Of a DNA stretch of 64,000 nt, positions 9,270 through 18,331 are shown one piece after another; position 1 is the stretch's first letter, and every line of letters starts with the position of its first letter. The notes below the pieces were generated by a model. That model ran no database searches. It worked only from the letters and a program-made list of their open reading frames with translations, and was not told where the DNA came from. The translations under genes and the position numbers were made by a program. This DNA is from Streptomyces sp. SLBN-31 (lineage in GTDB: Bacteria > Actinomycetota > Actinomycetes > Streptomycetales > Streptomycetaceae), in the NCBI RefSeq assembly GCF_006715395.1, contig NZ_VFNC01000001.1, forward strand, positions 3,844,001-3,908,000. Direction: 5' to 3'.

Positions 9270-10901
9270 CTAGTCTTTTTTGCTGGTGAAGTGATGTTTG
9301 CCGGTGATTTCCCTGTACTCCTGGACGGTGGGTTTGAGGATCTGTGTCCCCTCGCCGTAGAAGCCGCGGCTGAGCCGCGCGCGCAACCGCCGCACCCTGC
9401 CGCTCGCGTGGCCGTCTCCGTCGCGTTGTCCCGGGTCGAGGGGCCGGTACTGCTCATGCGCCGTGAGGGCATGGAGTTCGTAGGGGTCGAGGGGCTGGTG
9501 CACCTCGACGTACTCGCCGTGCGGCAGGCGCTTGATGATGCCCGTCTCGCGGCCGTGCAGGACCTTGTCGCGATCGCGGCGTTGCAGACCGAGGGCGATG
9601 CGCTTGGTCACGAGGAAGAGGACGACCGGTACCACGAAAAGGGCGATGCGGACCGTCCAGGTGACCGTGTTGACCGACATGTGGAAGGTCATGGCGATGA
9701 TGTCGTTCGCGGCTCCGAGCAGAGCCGCCAGGTACACCCCGAGCCATGCCACGCCGAATGCCGTGCGCACGGGCCGGTTGCGTGGCCGTTCCAGTAGGTG
9801 GTGTTCGCGGTCGTCGTCGGTGACCCAGGCCTCGATGAACGGGTAGGCGCCCATGACGAGGAAGAAGCCGAGGCCGGCGAGGAGAGGGATCAGATTGTCC
9901 AGGGCCAGGGTGTGGCCCCAGAGATTCACCTCCCACCCGGGCATGACACGCAGCAGCCCGTCGGCGATGCCCATGTACCAGTCGGGCTGGGATCCCGCGG
10001 AGACCTGATCGGCGCGATAGGGGCCGAACTCCCAGACGGGGTTGATCTGGGCGATCGCGGCGATGGTGAAGACGACCCCGGCGACCAGGCAGAAATAGCC
10101 ACCCGCCTTGACCACGTACACCTGCATCGGCGGGCCGACCACGTTTCGCTCCGTACGGCCAGGTCCCGGGTACTGGGTGTGTCGGTGCCGGTGCCCGAGG
10201 AAGGCGTGGAAGGCGACGAGCGCCAGCATCAGCGCCGGAATGACCAGGACGTGGATCATGTGGAAGCGGGGCACCAGGTCGTGCCCGGGGAACTCGCCGC
10301 CGAACAGGAACATCGACACGTAGGTGCCGACGATCGGTACCGACAGAAGTGTCCCGTTCACCACGGCGAGCCCGGTTCCCGACAGGAGGTCGCCGGGGAG
10401 GTCGTAGCCGGTCAGACCACCGAACATGCCGAGGACGAGCAGTGCGAAACCGGCCACCCAGTTCAGCTCGCGCGGCTTGCGGAAGGCGCCGGTGAAGAAC
10501 ACGCGCATCAGGTGGGCCAGCAGGGCTGCGACGAAGATCAGTGCCGCCCAGTGGTGGGCCTGACGGATGAGCAGGCCGCCGCGTACGTCGAAGGAGATAT
10601 GCATCGTCGAGTCGAACGCCTCGGACACCAACTGGCCGCGCAGCGGAGCGTAACTGCCGTCGTAGACGACCTCGTTCGACGACGGGTGGAAGTAGAACGT
10701 CAGATACACGCCGGTGATGAGCAGGACGACGAAGCTGTAGAGACAGATCTCGCCCAGCAGGAACGACCAGTGCTCCGGACGGGCCCTGCGTGTGCCGGTC
10801 GTGGTGGTGGACCCGATCCCCATCCGTGTTCTCGCCCAGTCGGCGATCTTGCCACCGCTGCGGCTGCCCGCCGTGGTGACCGGTTCGATTGCGTCGCTCA
10901 T
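9270..10901 (-). CDS. Solo cytochrome b of the bc1 type (QcrB-like), copy 1
   Basis: 543-residue membrane protein related to QcrB, the cytochrome b subunit of the actinobacterial bc1-aa3 system that oxidises menaquinol. Several transmembrane helices are evident. Heme-ligand His pairs appear in RQAHHWAALIFVAALLAHLMRVF (split here) and HMIHVLVIPALML...AFHAF. The quinol-oxidation site motif reads SQPDWYMGIADGLLRVMPGWE, equivalent to the PEWY loop. The usual partners QcrA (Rieske) and QcrC (cytochrome c) are absent on both sides, so it is an orphan that must borrow partners or work in a different complex. It shares about two thirds of its residues by eye with copy 2 at 61795-63426. Promoter at 11011-11040 is ECF41-type. 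Confidence 0.88.
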   Translation of the reverse strand: MSDAIEPVTTAGSRSGGKIADWARTRMGIGSTTTTGTRRARPEHWSFLLGEICLYSFVVLLITGVYLTFYFHPSSNEVVYDGSYAPLRGQLVSEAFDSTMHISFDVRGGLLIRQAHHWAALIFVAALLAHLMRVFFTGAFRKPRELNWVAGFALLVLGMFGGLTGYDLPGDLLSGTGLAVVNGTLLSVPIVGTYVSMFLFGGEFPGHDLVPRFHMIHVLVIPALMLALVAFHAFLGHRHRHTQYPGPGRTERNVVGPPMQVYVVKAGGYFCLVAGVVFTIAAIAQINPVWEFGPYRADQVSAGSQPDWYMGIADGLLRVMPGWEVNLWGHTLALDNLIPLLAGLGFFLVMGAYPFIEAWVTDDDREHHLLERPRNRPVRTAFGVAWLGVYLAALLGAANDIIAMTFHMSVNTVTWTVRIALFVVPVVLFLVTKRIALGLQRRDRDKVLHGRETGIIKRLPHGEYVEVHQPLDPYELHALTAHEQYRPLDPGQRDGDGHASGRVRRLRARLSRGFYGEGTQILKPTVQEYREITGKHHFTSKKD

Positions 10902-11010
10902 GTCATTACCACCATCAACACATCACCGGGAGCGCCTTGCGGCCGGGCCTGCGCAACGAAACGGTGCATGGCGACGAACTGCCGCACCGGGTTTCGTTGC
11001 CCTCATCAGA

Positions 11011-11040
11011 AGGGACCGGGAAAGTGGTGAAGGTGTGACA
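11011..11040 (-). promoter_or_regulatory. ECF41-type promoter of qcrB copy 1
   Basis: TGTCACA at 11040-11034, 17-nt spacer, cG-GTCCCT. Leader of about 100 nt to ATG 10901. Confidence 0.7.
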
Positions 11041-11076
11041 TGACCGTAAGACAGGATCATGCCGGGGTTGTCCGGG

Positions 11077-11343
11077 TCAGGACGCCTTCGCGCCGATCCG
11101 CTCGACGTCCTTGCGTGCCGAGCGTCGCCGCGTCGCGCGGCGCTCGCTCTCCGTCGTGCCGCCCCAGATGCCCTCGACCTGCCCGACGTCCAGCGCCCAC
11201 TGCAGACACCGCTCCCGCACGGGGCACCGGGCGCAGACGGCCTTCGCCTCGTCGATCTGGACCAGCGTCAGACCCGCGGTGCCGATGGGGAAGAACAGGT
11301 CGGGGTCGACATCCCGGCAGGCCGCTCTCTCACGCCAACTCAT
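11077..11343 (-). CDS. WhiB-family iron-sulfur transcription regulator
   Basis: 88 residues. The four cluster-ligating Cys are present: one in RAACRD (residue 9) and three in VCARCPVRERC. The GIWGG turn and the basic tail ERRATRRRSARKDVERIG complete the Wbl architecture. These proteins bind a [4Fe-4S] cluster that senses oxygen or nitric oxide and usually act through region 4 of the main sigma factor. Start ATG 11343. It is driven by an ECF41 promoter (11383-11412), so an ECF41 signal would raise a redox-sensing regulator inside the same island. Which Wbl subclass it is cannot be told from sequence inspection alone. Confidence 0.9.
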   Translation of the reverse strand: MSWRERAACRDVDPDLFFPIGTAGLTLVQIDEAKAVCARCPVRERCLQWALDVGQVEGIWGGTTESERRATRRRSARKDVERIGAKAS

Positions 11344-11382
11344 GACAGCGCCTCCTTACTCGTCTCGGATGCCTCTCATGTA

Positions 11383-11412
11383 TCTGACCGTCCGAAGGGA
11401 GTCCCTGTGACA
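11383..11412 (-). promoter_or_regulatory. ECF41-type promoter of the whiB-like gene
   Basis: TGTCACA at 11412-11406, 17-nt spacer, cG-GTCAGA with GTC at 11388-11386. Confidence 0.7.
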
Positions 11413-11503
11413 TTCCAGGCGGAGGGCAACAGTGTGAAATACAGTGTGACAACAGACACAATGTCTTGAGCGGGGCTCCGGGGCGTCGCACCATCTGTGA
11501 GTT

Positions 11504-12430
11504 GTGAACGCCACACAGGGCCTGAGGCCCCTACCCAGCCCAGCCGTCGATCTCCGGGACCCCCTGTCCCCGGGCACCCACACCCTCGTCGTCCAGCACG
11601 GCACGGCCGCCGTCGACCAGCGCTACCACGTCGCCGGAACCGGCCCGGTGTGCGTCGCACACTCCGGAGGGCCGGGCATCGGCTGGGAGTACCTGCGCAT
11701 GCCCGAGCTGGAGCGCAGCATGACCGTCGTCTACCTCGAGCCGGTCGGCACGGGCGATTCCGGCCGGCTGGCCGACCCACGCGACTACACCCTCGCCACC
11801 TACACCCACTTCCTGCACGCGGTGATCGAACACCTGGGCCTCGCCAAGGTGGCCCTACTGGGCCACTCCCACGGCGGCTTCATCGCGCAGCGCTACGCCC
11901 TCGGCCACCCCGAGCGCCTGACGTCCCTCGTCCTGTACGACACCTCACCGATGACGGGAGAGGAGTTCTGGGCGGCCGCGGTGGCCAACATGGAGAGCTT
12001 CGTTCAGCGGCACGCCGACGAGCGGCCGGAAGTGGCCACCTACGTCGCGGATCTCACCACGCGACTCGACCGGTCCGACGACGAGGGCGCGACGAAAGTG
12101 CTGCGCACCATCTCGCCCGCCTACTTTCACGACTACTGGGGCCGCGAGGAGGAGTTTGCCGCGGGGCGGGCATCCCTGCGGATGTTCGCGGCACCGGCCT
12201 GGGGGGTGGAGCCCCCGTTCGACGTCCGTGAGGAACTGCCCCGGCTCACCGTCCCGACCCTGGTCCTGGTCGGTGGGGACGACTTCATCTGCGGGCCGCG
12301 CTGGGCGCGCATGATGCATCAGCTCCTTCCCGACGCCCGGCTGGTGATCCTGCAGGAGACCGGCCATCTCGGGCACATCGAGCGTCCCGAGAGCTTCACG
12401 GCGGCCGTGCGCGACTTCCTCAACGGATGA
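11504..12430 (+). CDS. Alpha/beta hydrolase, proline iminopeptidase-like
   Basis: 308 residues beginning with GTG at 11504. Motifs: HSGGPGIGWEY, the HGGPG oxyanion signature of proline iminopeptidases; GHSHGGF, the serine nucleophile elbow; VGGDDFICG with the acid; and ETGHLGHIERP with the catalytic His. No signal peptide. Substrate cannot be predicted; the family includes aminopeptidases and C-C hydrolases. Its 3' end overlaps the 3' end of the MarR gene by 11 bp on the opposite strand. Two direct copies of CAGTGTGA lie upstream at about 11430-11450 but no ECF41 promoter points this way. Confidence 0.85.
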   Translation: MNATQGLRPLPSPAVDLRDPLSPGTHTLVVQHGTAAVDQRYHVAGTGPVCVAHSGGPGIGWEYLRMPELERSMTVVYLEPVGTGDSGRLADPRDYTLATYTHFLHAVIEHLGLAKVALLGHSHGGFIAQRYALGHPERLTSLVLYDTSPMTGEEFWAAAVANMESFVQRHADERPEVATYVADLTTRLDRSDDEGATKVLRTISPAYFHDYWGREEEFAAGRASLRMFAAPAWGVEPPFDVREELPRLTVPTLVLVGGDDFICGPRWARMMHQLLPDARLVILQETGHLGHIERPESFTAAVRDFLNG

Positions 12431-12941
12431 CCACGCGGGCGTCGCTCTCGCCGAGGAGGAGATGCCGCAGGAGGGGATCCGCGTCCTGGGAGCCGAGATC
12501 GCGGACCGCGTCCCGGACGACCTGTTCGTAACGGGACGCGGTACGACGCAGCGCGGCGTGCCCCGCCGGGGTCAGCAGCACCTGCACGCCGCGCCGGTCG
12601 TGGTCGACGACGCTCGAGATGATCAGGCCCTGTCGGCGCAGGCGTGCCATCAGCCTGCTCGTGGCGGACTGACTCAGGCCGAGCCCGTTGGCCACATCCC
12701 CGAGCCGCAGGGGTTCGGCGCCGGCGCCCGGGACGGAGCTCCTTCCCACGTAACGCAGAGCCTGAACTTCACTCAACCCGAACCCGGTCTCCTCGCGCAG
12801 CCGCCGCTCCACCGTCCCCTGGACCCGGCGGTGAAGGCGGTCGAGGGCGTCCCACCGGTCGGTCGCGCAGGACTGAGTGCGATCGTCGGCAGGGCCGGTG
12901 CGCACCTCGCGCACCACCTCCCCGTGCGACGTGCCGGTCAT
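12420..12941 (-). CDS. MarR-family transcription regulator
   Basis: 173 residues. The winged helix is seen in GFGLSEVQALRYVGRS, then LRLGDVANGLGLSQSATSRLMARLRRQGLI and the wing VDHDRRGVQVLLTPAG (segments). Such dimers normally repress nearby genes and release DNA on binding a phenolic ligand or on oxidation. Its ATG overlaps the stop of the truncated ECF41 gene (ATGA at 12938-12941), so the two are translationally coupled and should be made in fixed ratio. The converging hydrolase at 11504-12430 is the obvious candidate target. Confidence 0.88.
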   Translation of the reverse strand: MTGTSHGEVVREVRTGPADDRTQSCATDRWDALDRLHRRVQGTVERRLREETGFGLSEVQALRYVGRSSVPGAGAEPLRLGDVANGLGLSQSATSRLMARLRRQGLIISSVVDHDRRGVQVLLTPAGHAALRRTASRYEQVVRDAVRDLGSQDADPLLRHLLLGESDARVVIR

Positions 12942-13669
12942 GCGGTGGCCCGGTAGGAAGACGCGCCGTCGCGTGCGGCCGTCCCCCCGCCGGAGTACGG
13001 CGCGTCCTGGCCGGTCAGCACGTGCTCCAGACGGTCGAGGTCTCCTGTGCGGGCGGCGGTGAAGATGGCCTGAACGAGCCGCCGATGGGTGGCCGCGTCC
13101 ACGTGCTGCCGGTGCCGCCGGTTGTTCAGTCTGTCCTGCGCGCGGGAGACCTGCTGCCGTACGTTCGCCACGGACAGGCGGAGCAGGTCGCCGATCTGGT
13201 CGTAGGAATAGCCGAACGCCTCGCGCAGCACGTACGCCGCGCGCTGGTTAGGGGTAAGGGTCTGCAGAAGCAGTAGAACGGCATGCTCCACCGAGTCCTG
13301 GCGTTCGGCCAGGGCCTCCGGTGTCATCGTGGTGTCCGTGGACTCCGGCAGCCAGGGGGTGGCACTGGACTCGCGGCGTCTGCGAGCCGACTGCAGCACG
13401 TTGATGGCGAGCCGGACGGTCGTCGTGCGGAGCAGCGCACCGGGGTCGGCGACGACCGTGCGGTCCGTGCCCTGCCAGCGCAGCCACGCCTCCTGGATGA
13501 CGTCCTCGGCTTCGCCGGGATCTCGGAGGATCCGGTTGGCGATCTTGAGCAGTCCTGGCCCGACGCGGCCGAACACGAAGACCGCGTCGTTGAGTTCTAC
13601 AGGCGCGGCAGTGATGGTCACCATCACCGACTGCGGACTCTGCCGGGTTGCGATCACAGATGTGTCCAC
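12938..13669 (-). CDS. ECF41-type sigma factor lacking most of the C-terminal regulatory domain (copy 2)
   Basis: 243 residues from GTG at 13669 (AGAGGAG 6 nt upstream). Sigma region 2: RILRDPGEAEDVIQEAWLRW; linker WLPESTDT, a variant of the ECF41 WLPEP motif; sigma region 4: LTPNQRAAYVLREAFGYSYDQIGDLLRLSVANVRQQVSRAQ (segments). The SnoaL-like domain begins (FTAARTGDLDRLEHVLT) but stops shortly after YSGGGTAARDG, just past the DGGGK position, about 80 residues short of copies 4 and 5. In studied ECF41 proteins, partial removal of the extension can yield a strongly active sigma factor while full removal abolishes activity, so this natural truncation may be a deregulated form. Coupled to the MarR gene. 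No ECF41 promoter precedes it. Confidence 0.85.
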   Translation of the reverse strand: MDTSVIATRQSPQSVMVTITAAPVELNDAVFVFGRVGPGLLKIANRILRDPGEAEDVIQEAWLRWQGTDRTVVADPGALLRTTTVRLAINVLQSARRRRESSATPWLPESTDTTMTPEALAERQDSVEHAVLLLLQTLTPNQRAAYVLREAFGYSYDQIGDLLRLSVANVRQQVSRAQDRLNNRRHRQHVDAATHRRLVQAIFTAARTGDLDRLEHVLTGQDAPYSGGGTAARDGASSYRATA

Positions 13670-14166
13670 GATCGGCTCCTCTGTTGGCTGGGGATCGGCG
13701 GCTTCCCTCGCCACCGACACCAACTTCGCGCCGACACGGGCACTGCCGCGCCCCTGATAGACCGTGGGGCACCCCGTGGTCGTACCGTGGCCGCCACGTG
13801 GCCAGGGCCTACCACCCCCTGGTCCGCAGGCCCCCGGGGCCCGCCACCCCCTGGCCCCGGACGCCCCCCGGGGTCTGCCCCCGGCCCCCCACGCCCCTGG
13901 GACCCGCCCCCCGGCCCCACGCCTCGGGCCCCTGGCCGGGACCTGACCTCGACGGGACCTGCCCCGGACGGCCCGGAGCCATGGGCCATGGTCAGAGGAG
14001 TTCGTGGGCGCACCGCGAGGCGGGAGGCCGCTTGTGCGGCCCGTGCAGCAGGACGCTGGTGGCGAATTCGCGGGGGGTGTGCCAGGTGCGCAGCGCCTCG
14101 AGCACGCCTTCCGCGAACGCCGCGTGGGACAGGCGGCCGTCCGGGCCACTCGTGTTGGCCAGGGGG
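13670..14166. other. Extremely G+C-rich spacer with a possible gene remnant
   Basis: Positions 13800-13960 are almost pure G+C with repeated CCCCTGG, CCCCCGG and GGCCCC units. Between 13990 and 14166 the minus strand has a frame reading ANTSGPDGRLSHAAFAEG and ALRTWHTPREFATSVLL, which looks protein-like but has no start and I do not recognise it. The spacer separates the LAL regulator from the truncated ECF41. Confidence 0.4.
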
Positions 14167-16932
14167 TCAGGCGGGGGTCGCCGCCCCGCCCGGCAGCACG
14201 GCGCCCAGCTGTTTGCGGGACCGGATCCCGAGCTTCGTGAACACCTTCCGCAAATGCCACTCGATGGTGTGCGGACTGAGGAACAGTTGCGCGCCGATCT
14301 CGAGGTTGGTCAGCCCTGCGCCGGCCAGCCGGGCGATCTGGGCCTCCTGAGGCGTGAGCGCCTCGTCGGTGCCGGTGTCGCGCCTGCGCACCGTCTCCCC
14401 GGCGGCCTCCAGCTCCCGGCGGGCGCGCTCGGCGAAGGCCTCCGCGCCAGCCCGGTCGAGGATCTCGTGGGCGCGGGCCAGCTGGTCCCGGGCCTCGGCG
14501 CGGCGGTTCTCGCGGCTCAGCCACTCGCCGTACAGCAGCCGGGTGCGGGCGAGCGCCGTTCGCACCGGGGTGCTCTCCAGCCGGGCGATCGCCTCCCGGT
14601 ACAGGGCGTCGGCCGTGTCCCCCTCACTGATCAGGGCACGCCCCGCCGCGGAAGTGCCCGTCGCCCAGGCCGTGCCACTTGCCTGGCAGATGGTCGCGAG
14701 GCGACCGGCGGCCTCGACTGCGAGGTCCCGCTGCCCGCTGCGGGCCGCCGCCTCCACCAGCTCGACCAGGGAGGAGAGGGCGAGCCCCAGCTCCTGCGGG
14801 TACTCGCAGCCCTTGGCGGCGGCGGCACAGGCCTCCTCGTACCGCCCAAGGCCGTTGTACAGCACAGCCAGCGCCCACTGGGGAGCCGTGAGCGCCTTTC
14901 CCTCGCCGCTGAGGGTCCGGTCACCAGTGATCGTTCCGATCGCCCGCAGCGTCTCGGTCTCGCGGCCACGCCAGGGTTCGATCACCAACGCCCCGTAGTG
15001 TGCGAGGAAGTGGCTGCCGGTGGCCTCGCCGATCGTCACCGCTTCCGCGGCGAGCGAGTCCGCGTCGTCCAGATCACCGGCGAAGACCCGGTTCGACAGC
15101 CGCAGCAGGAGCGCCGAGGGCAGCACGGACAGGGTTCCCGTCTCCCGTGCCAGACGGACGAGCTTGGCCGACAGGGTGCTCCAGCTGTCGAAGTCCCACA
15201 CGTTGTGGGCCATGCGGCAGGCGAACGGGAGCCAGCCCAGCGACTGTTCCACCGTGAAGCCGCCGCACCGCAGCGTGTTCAGCGCGCGGCGCAGAATCGG
15301 GGCGCCCGCCGCGTAGCCGTCCGTGGTGGCCAGGGCCAGGCCGTCGAGGAAGAGGTCGGTGGGTCCGGGGTGAGCCGTCGGGGGCGTGGTGCGTGCGGCC
15401 CGGGCGACCTCCTCGAGGCCGGGGCCGCTGGACACACGGCCCGCGGTGAGGGCCGCGTAGAACGCGTCCCGGTAGGTCTCGCGCGCTATGCCGGCGTCGA
15501 GCGGCTCGAACTCCCGGGCCGCCGTGAGCAGCAGCGGCACGGTGGCACCGGCGCTGCGGGATCCGAAGGTGATCTGTCCACGCAGCAGGCTGGCCTGGGC
15601 GTGCTGGAGATCGTCGAGCGCGCCCATCTCGGCCACGTTCAGCAGCTCGAGCGCGGCGTCGAACGCTCCGGCGAGGTACTTGGCCCGGGCCGCTGCCAGC
15701 GCTCTGCTGCGGCGGCGGGAGGGATCAGGCGTCAGCTCGGCCGCTCGTTCCAGGAAGGCCGCCGATGCGGCGATGCCGCCACGCGCCTGCGCGCGGTCGG
15801 CCGAGCGGGTCAGTTCGTCCGCCACGGCCTCGTCGGGCTCCGCCGCGGCGCGGGCCAGGTGCCAGGCGCGGCGGTCGGGGTCGGCCCGCGCGTCCGTGGC
15901 CTCGGCCAGTGCTCGGTGCACCTCACGGCGCTCGGCCGGTCCCGCCGTGCGGTAGACGGCCGAGCGCACCAACGGATGCCGGAATTGGACCCGTGTGCGC
16001 ACTTCCAGCAGGTTCGCGGCCACCGCGGGGGAGACCTCGCTCATGGACACGCCGAGAATGTCGGCGGCGCGGCGGAGCAGTGAGACATCGCCGACGGGCT
16101 CGGCCGCCGCAAGTAGCAGCAGCCGCCGCGTCTGTGGGGGAAGTTCCTCGACGCGCAGGCTGAAGTTGTGCTCGAGCCTGCCGATGAGTGGCCCCATCGA
16201 CGGTGAGGCGTAGCCGCCCGCGAGTTCGGCCGCGGAGGTGCTGCGGGGCAGTTCCAGCAGGGCCAGCGGATTGCCGCGCGCTTCGGACAGAATCCTGCTG
16301 CGGACCGGCTCGTCGAACCGGCCGGGAAGTACGGAGGTCAGCAGGGCGCGGGCGTCGGGCTCGCTCAGCCCCCCGAGGGTGAGCTCGGGCAGCCCTTGCA
16401 GGGCGCGTTCGCCGTCCGCCTCGCGGACGGCGAAGATCAGCCCCACGCGCTCCGCCATCAGACGCCGGGCGACGAACCCGACGATCTGGGCCGAGACGCG
16501 GTCGAGCCACTGCACGTCGTCGACGAGACAGATCAGCGGCGTCTCCTCAGCGACGTCGGCGAGCAGGCTGAGGACCGCCAGCCCCACGAGGAACCGGTCC
16601 GGGGGAGTGCCCGCGCTGAGCCCGAAGGCGGTCTCCAGGGCCGTCCGCTGCGGATCGGGGAGGTGCCCGAGGCGATCGAGGAAGGGCGCGCACAGCTGGT
16701 GCAGACCCCCGAAGGCCAGCTCCATCTCGGCCTCGACTCCCGCCGCGCGCACCACGGTGCAGGCCTCGGCGGTCTCGGCCACGTACTCCAGCAGGGCGGA
16801 CTTGCCGATACCGGCCTCACCGCGCAGCACGAGGACCGCGCTGTGGCCGTCGCGCACCTTGGCCAGATGCCGGTCCAGCACCGCTCGCTCGCTCTGCCGC
16901 CCGTGCAGGAAGCCCGGATTCTCGCCTTTCAT
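14167..16932 (-). CDS. LAL-family LuxR regulator with AAA/NACHT-like ATPase domain (copy 1)
   Basis: About 921 residues from ATG 16932. Walker A GEAGIGKSALLEYV near residue 40 and Walker B-like LICLVDDVQWLD near 130 form the ATPase; the long helical middle is TPR-like; the C-terminal HTH reads LTPQEAQIARLAGAGLTNLEIGAQLFLSPHTIEWHLRKVFTKLGI (in segments), the LuxR type. MalT-like LAL proteins activate transcription after binding an inducer and ATP. The longer frame to 16977 lacks a better start. It is a close paralog of 48010-50790 (same domain order and length). It is downstream of aceF on the same strand with 197 bp between. Confidence 0.9.
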   Translation of the reverse strand: MKGENPGFLHGRQSERAVLDRHLAKVRDGHSAVLVLRGEAGIGKSALLEYVAETAEACTVVRAAGVEAEMELAFGGLHQLCAPFLDRLGHLPDPQRTALETAFGLSAGTPPDRFLVGLAVLSLLADVAEETPLICLVDDVQWLDRVSAQIVGFVARRLMAERVGLIFAVREADGERALQGLPELTLGGLSEPDARALLTSVLPGRFDEPVRSRILSEARGNPLALLELPRSTSAAELAGGYASPSMGPLIGRLEHNFSLRVEELPPQTRRLLLLAAAEPVGDVSLLRRAADILGVSMSEVSPAVAANLLEVRTRVQFRHPLVRSAVYRTAGPAERREVHRALAEATDARADPDRRAWHLARAAAEPDEAVADELTRSADRAQARGGIAASAAFLERAAELTPDPSRRRSRALAAARAKYLAGAFDAALELLNVAEMGALDDLQHAQASLLRGQITFGSRSAGATVPLLLTAAREFEPLDAGIARETYRDAFYAALTAGRVSSGPGLEEVARAARTTPPTAHPGPTDLFLDGLALATTDGYAAGAPILRRALNTLRCGGFTVEQSLGWLPFACRMAHNVWDFDSWSTLSAKLVRLARETGTLSVLPSALLLRLSNRVFAGDLDDADSLAAEAVTIGEATGSHFLAHYGALVIEPWRGRETETLRAIGTITGDRTLSGEGKALTAPQWALAVLYNGLGRYEEACAAAAKGCEYPQELGLALSSLVELVEAAARSGQRDLAVEAAGRLATICQASGTAWATGTSAAGRALISEGDTADALYREAIARLESTPVRTALARTRLLYGEWLSRENRRAEARDQLARAHEILDRAGAEAFAERARRELEAAGETVRRRDTGTDEALTPQEAQIARLAGAGLTNLEIGAQLFLSPHTIEWHLRKVFTKLGIRSRKQLGAVLPGGAATPA

Positions 16933-17129
16933 GAACACCCCCGGCTGCGAGCGTATATATCTGGTCTTCGGCCACACAACTCATCTGCGCCGCTGGTCAC
17001 CTCGTGGGTGAGGCGCAGGGCAGTGGCGTCGTGTCGGGCCGTGGTGGAGCCGCGGCCGGGGCCGGCCGGCGTGTGTTGCCGGACCGTCGGCGGTTCGTGT
17101 CCGGCGTATCCGTGGCCACCGCCGTCGCG

Positions 17130-18314
17130 TCAGCGTATGTCCTCGAACGCCGCCGCCTCGACGATCTTCTTCACGGTGGTCAGATAGCGGGCGGCGTCCG
17201 CGCCGTCAATCAGCCGGTGGTCGTAGGAGAGCGAGAGGTGGACCAGTTCGCGGACACCGATGAACTCTTCGTCGCCGTCCTGTACGACCGCGGGCCGTCT
17301 GACCGCGGCTCCCACGCCCAGGATGGCCGCCTGGTCCGGCGGGACGATGAGGGTGTCGAAGAGGGCGCCGCGTGTTCCGGTGTCGGAGACCGTGAAGGTG
17401 GCTCCGGCCACGTCCGCGGGCGTGAGTCGGCCGGCGAGGGCGTGGTCGGTGAGGTCGTGGACGGCACGGGCGATGCCGCTGACGGTCAGATCGCCCGTGC
17501 CCCGCACCACTGGAGTCACCGGCCCCTGGTCGGTGTCGACCGTGATGCCGACGTTCTCGGTGTCGTAGTACGTGATGGTCGCGCCGCCCGTGTCGATCCT
17601 GGCATTGATGACGGGATGTGCCTTGAGCGCCTGGGCGGCGGCCAGGACGAAGAACGGCAACGGTGTCAGGGCGAAGCCCTCGCGGGCCATGAAGCCGTCC
17701 GCTGTCCGCCGCCACAGCCGCAACAGGCCGGTGGCGTCGGCCTCGACGGTGGAGGTCAGCTGCGCCTGCTCCAGCAGCGCCTGCTTGAGACTGTCGCCGA
17801 CAGCCTTGCGCAGGCGGGGGACGGCGGCGGTGTGCCCGCGCAGGGCGGCCGGTGGCGGAGCCGCTGCCGTTGCCGCTGCTGGGATGGGGAGCGGAGTCGG
17901 AGCGGCCGCGGGTGCCGGTGCCGGCATCGGGGCGGGTGCGGCGGCGGGTGCGGGGTGCGGCATTGGCGCCGTGGCGGGCGGCTGCGCGACCGGTGCCGGT
18001 GAGGGGGAGGGCTGCGGTGTGGTTACCGGCGGGGCCGGGGCGGCGGTGACCGCGGTCGCCGTCGACGGTTCGGCGTCGGGCGGGCCGATGACGGCGAGCT
18101 CGGCGCCCACTTCGACCGTCTCGTCCTCGCCGACGACGATGGTCAGCAAGACTCCTGTGGCGGGAGCGGGGATCTCGGTGTCCACCTTGTCGGTGGACAC
18201 CTCCAGCAGCGGTTCGTCCTCCTGGACGTGCTCGCCGGGCTGCTTAAGCCAGCGGGTCACGGTGCCCTCGGTGACGGACTCGCCGAGCGCGGGAAGGGGC
18301 ACGGAAATAGTCAT
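17130..18314 (-). CDS. 2-oxoacid dehydrogenase E2 (dihydrolipoyl acyltransferase) without a visible subunit-binding domain
   Basis: 394 residues. Lipoyl domain at 1-80 (PALGESVTEGTVTRWLK, lipoylated Lys in VSTDKVDTEI). A long Ala/Pro linker runs from about 85 to 160. It then goes directly into the catalytic core (VPRLRKAVGDSLKQAL, AQLTSTVEADATGL) ending in SYDHRLIDGADAARYL, which carries the acyltransferase His and Asp. The peripheral subunit-binding domain that normally sits between linker and core and holds E1 or E3 is not recognisable. It would transfer acetyl from E1 to CoA. It starts 18 bp after aceE and belongs to the NmrA-aceE-E2 operon driven from 21941-21970. No E3 gene is present here. 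Confidence 0.88.
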   Translation of the reverse strand: MTISVPLPALGESVTEGTVTRWLKQPGEHVQEDEPLLEVSTDKVDTEIPAPATGVLLTIVVGEDETVEVGAELAVIGPPDAEPSTATAVTAAPAPPVTTPQPSPSPAPVAQPPATAPMPHPAPAAAPAPMPAPAPAAAPTPLPIPAAATAAAPPPAALRGHTAAVPRLRKAVGDSLKQALLEQAQLTSTVEADATGLLRLWRRTADGFMAREGFALTPLPFFVLAAAQALKAHPVINARIDTGGATITYYDTENVGITVDTDQGPVTPVVRGTGDLTVSGIARAVHDLTDHALAGRLTPADVAGATFTVSDTGTRGALFDTLIVPPDQAAILGVGAAVRRPAVVQDGDEEFIGVRELVHLSLSYDHRLIDGADAARYLTTVKKIVEAAAFEDIR

Positions 18315-18331
18315 GGCGGCGTATGGCTCCT

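Noticed and set aside
11445..11451. TGTCACA on the minus strand upstream of whiB
   Set aside because: The sequence 17 nt on is GCCC; the nearby site at 11383-11412 is the complete one.
13800..13960. Repetitive C-rich units as a possible CRISPR or tandem array
   Set aside because: Units vary in length and sequence and there are no regular spacers; only a G+C-rich low-complexity tract.
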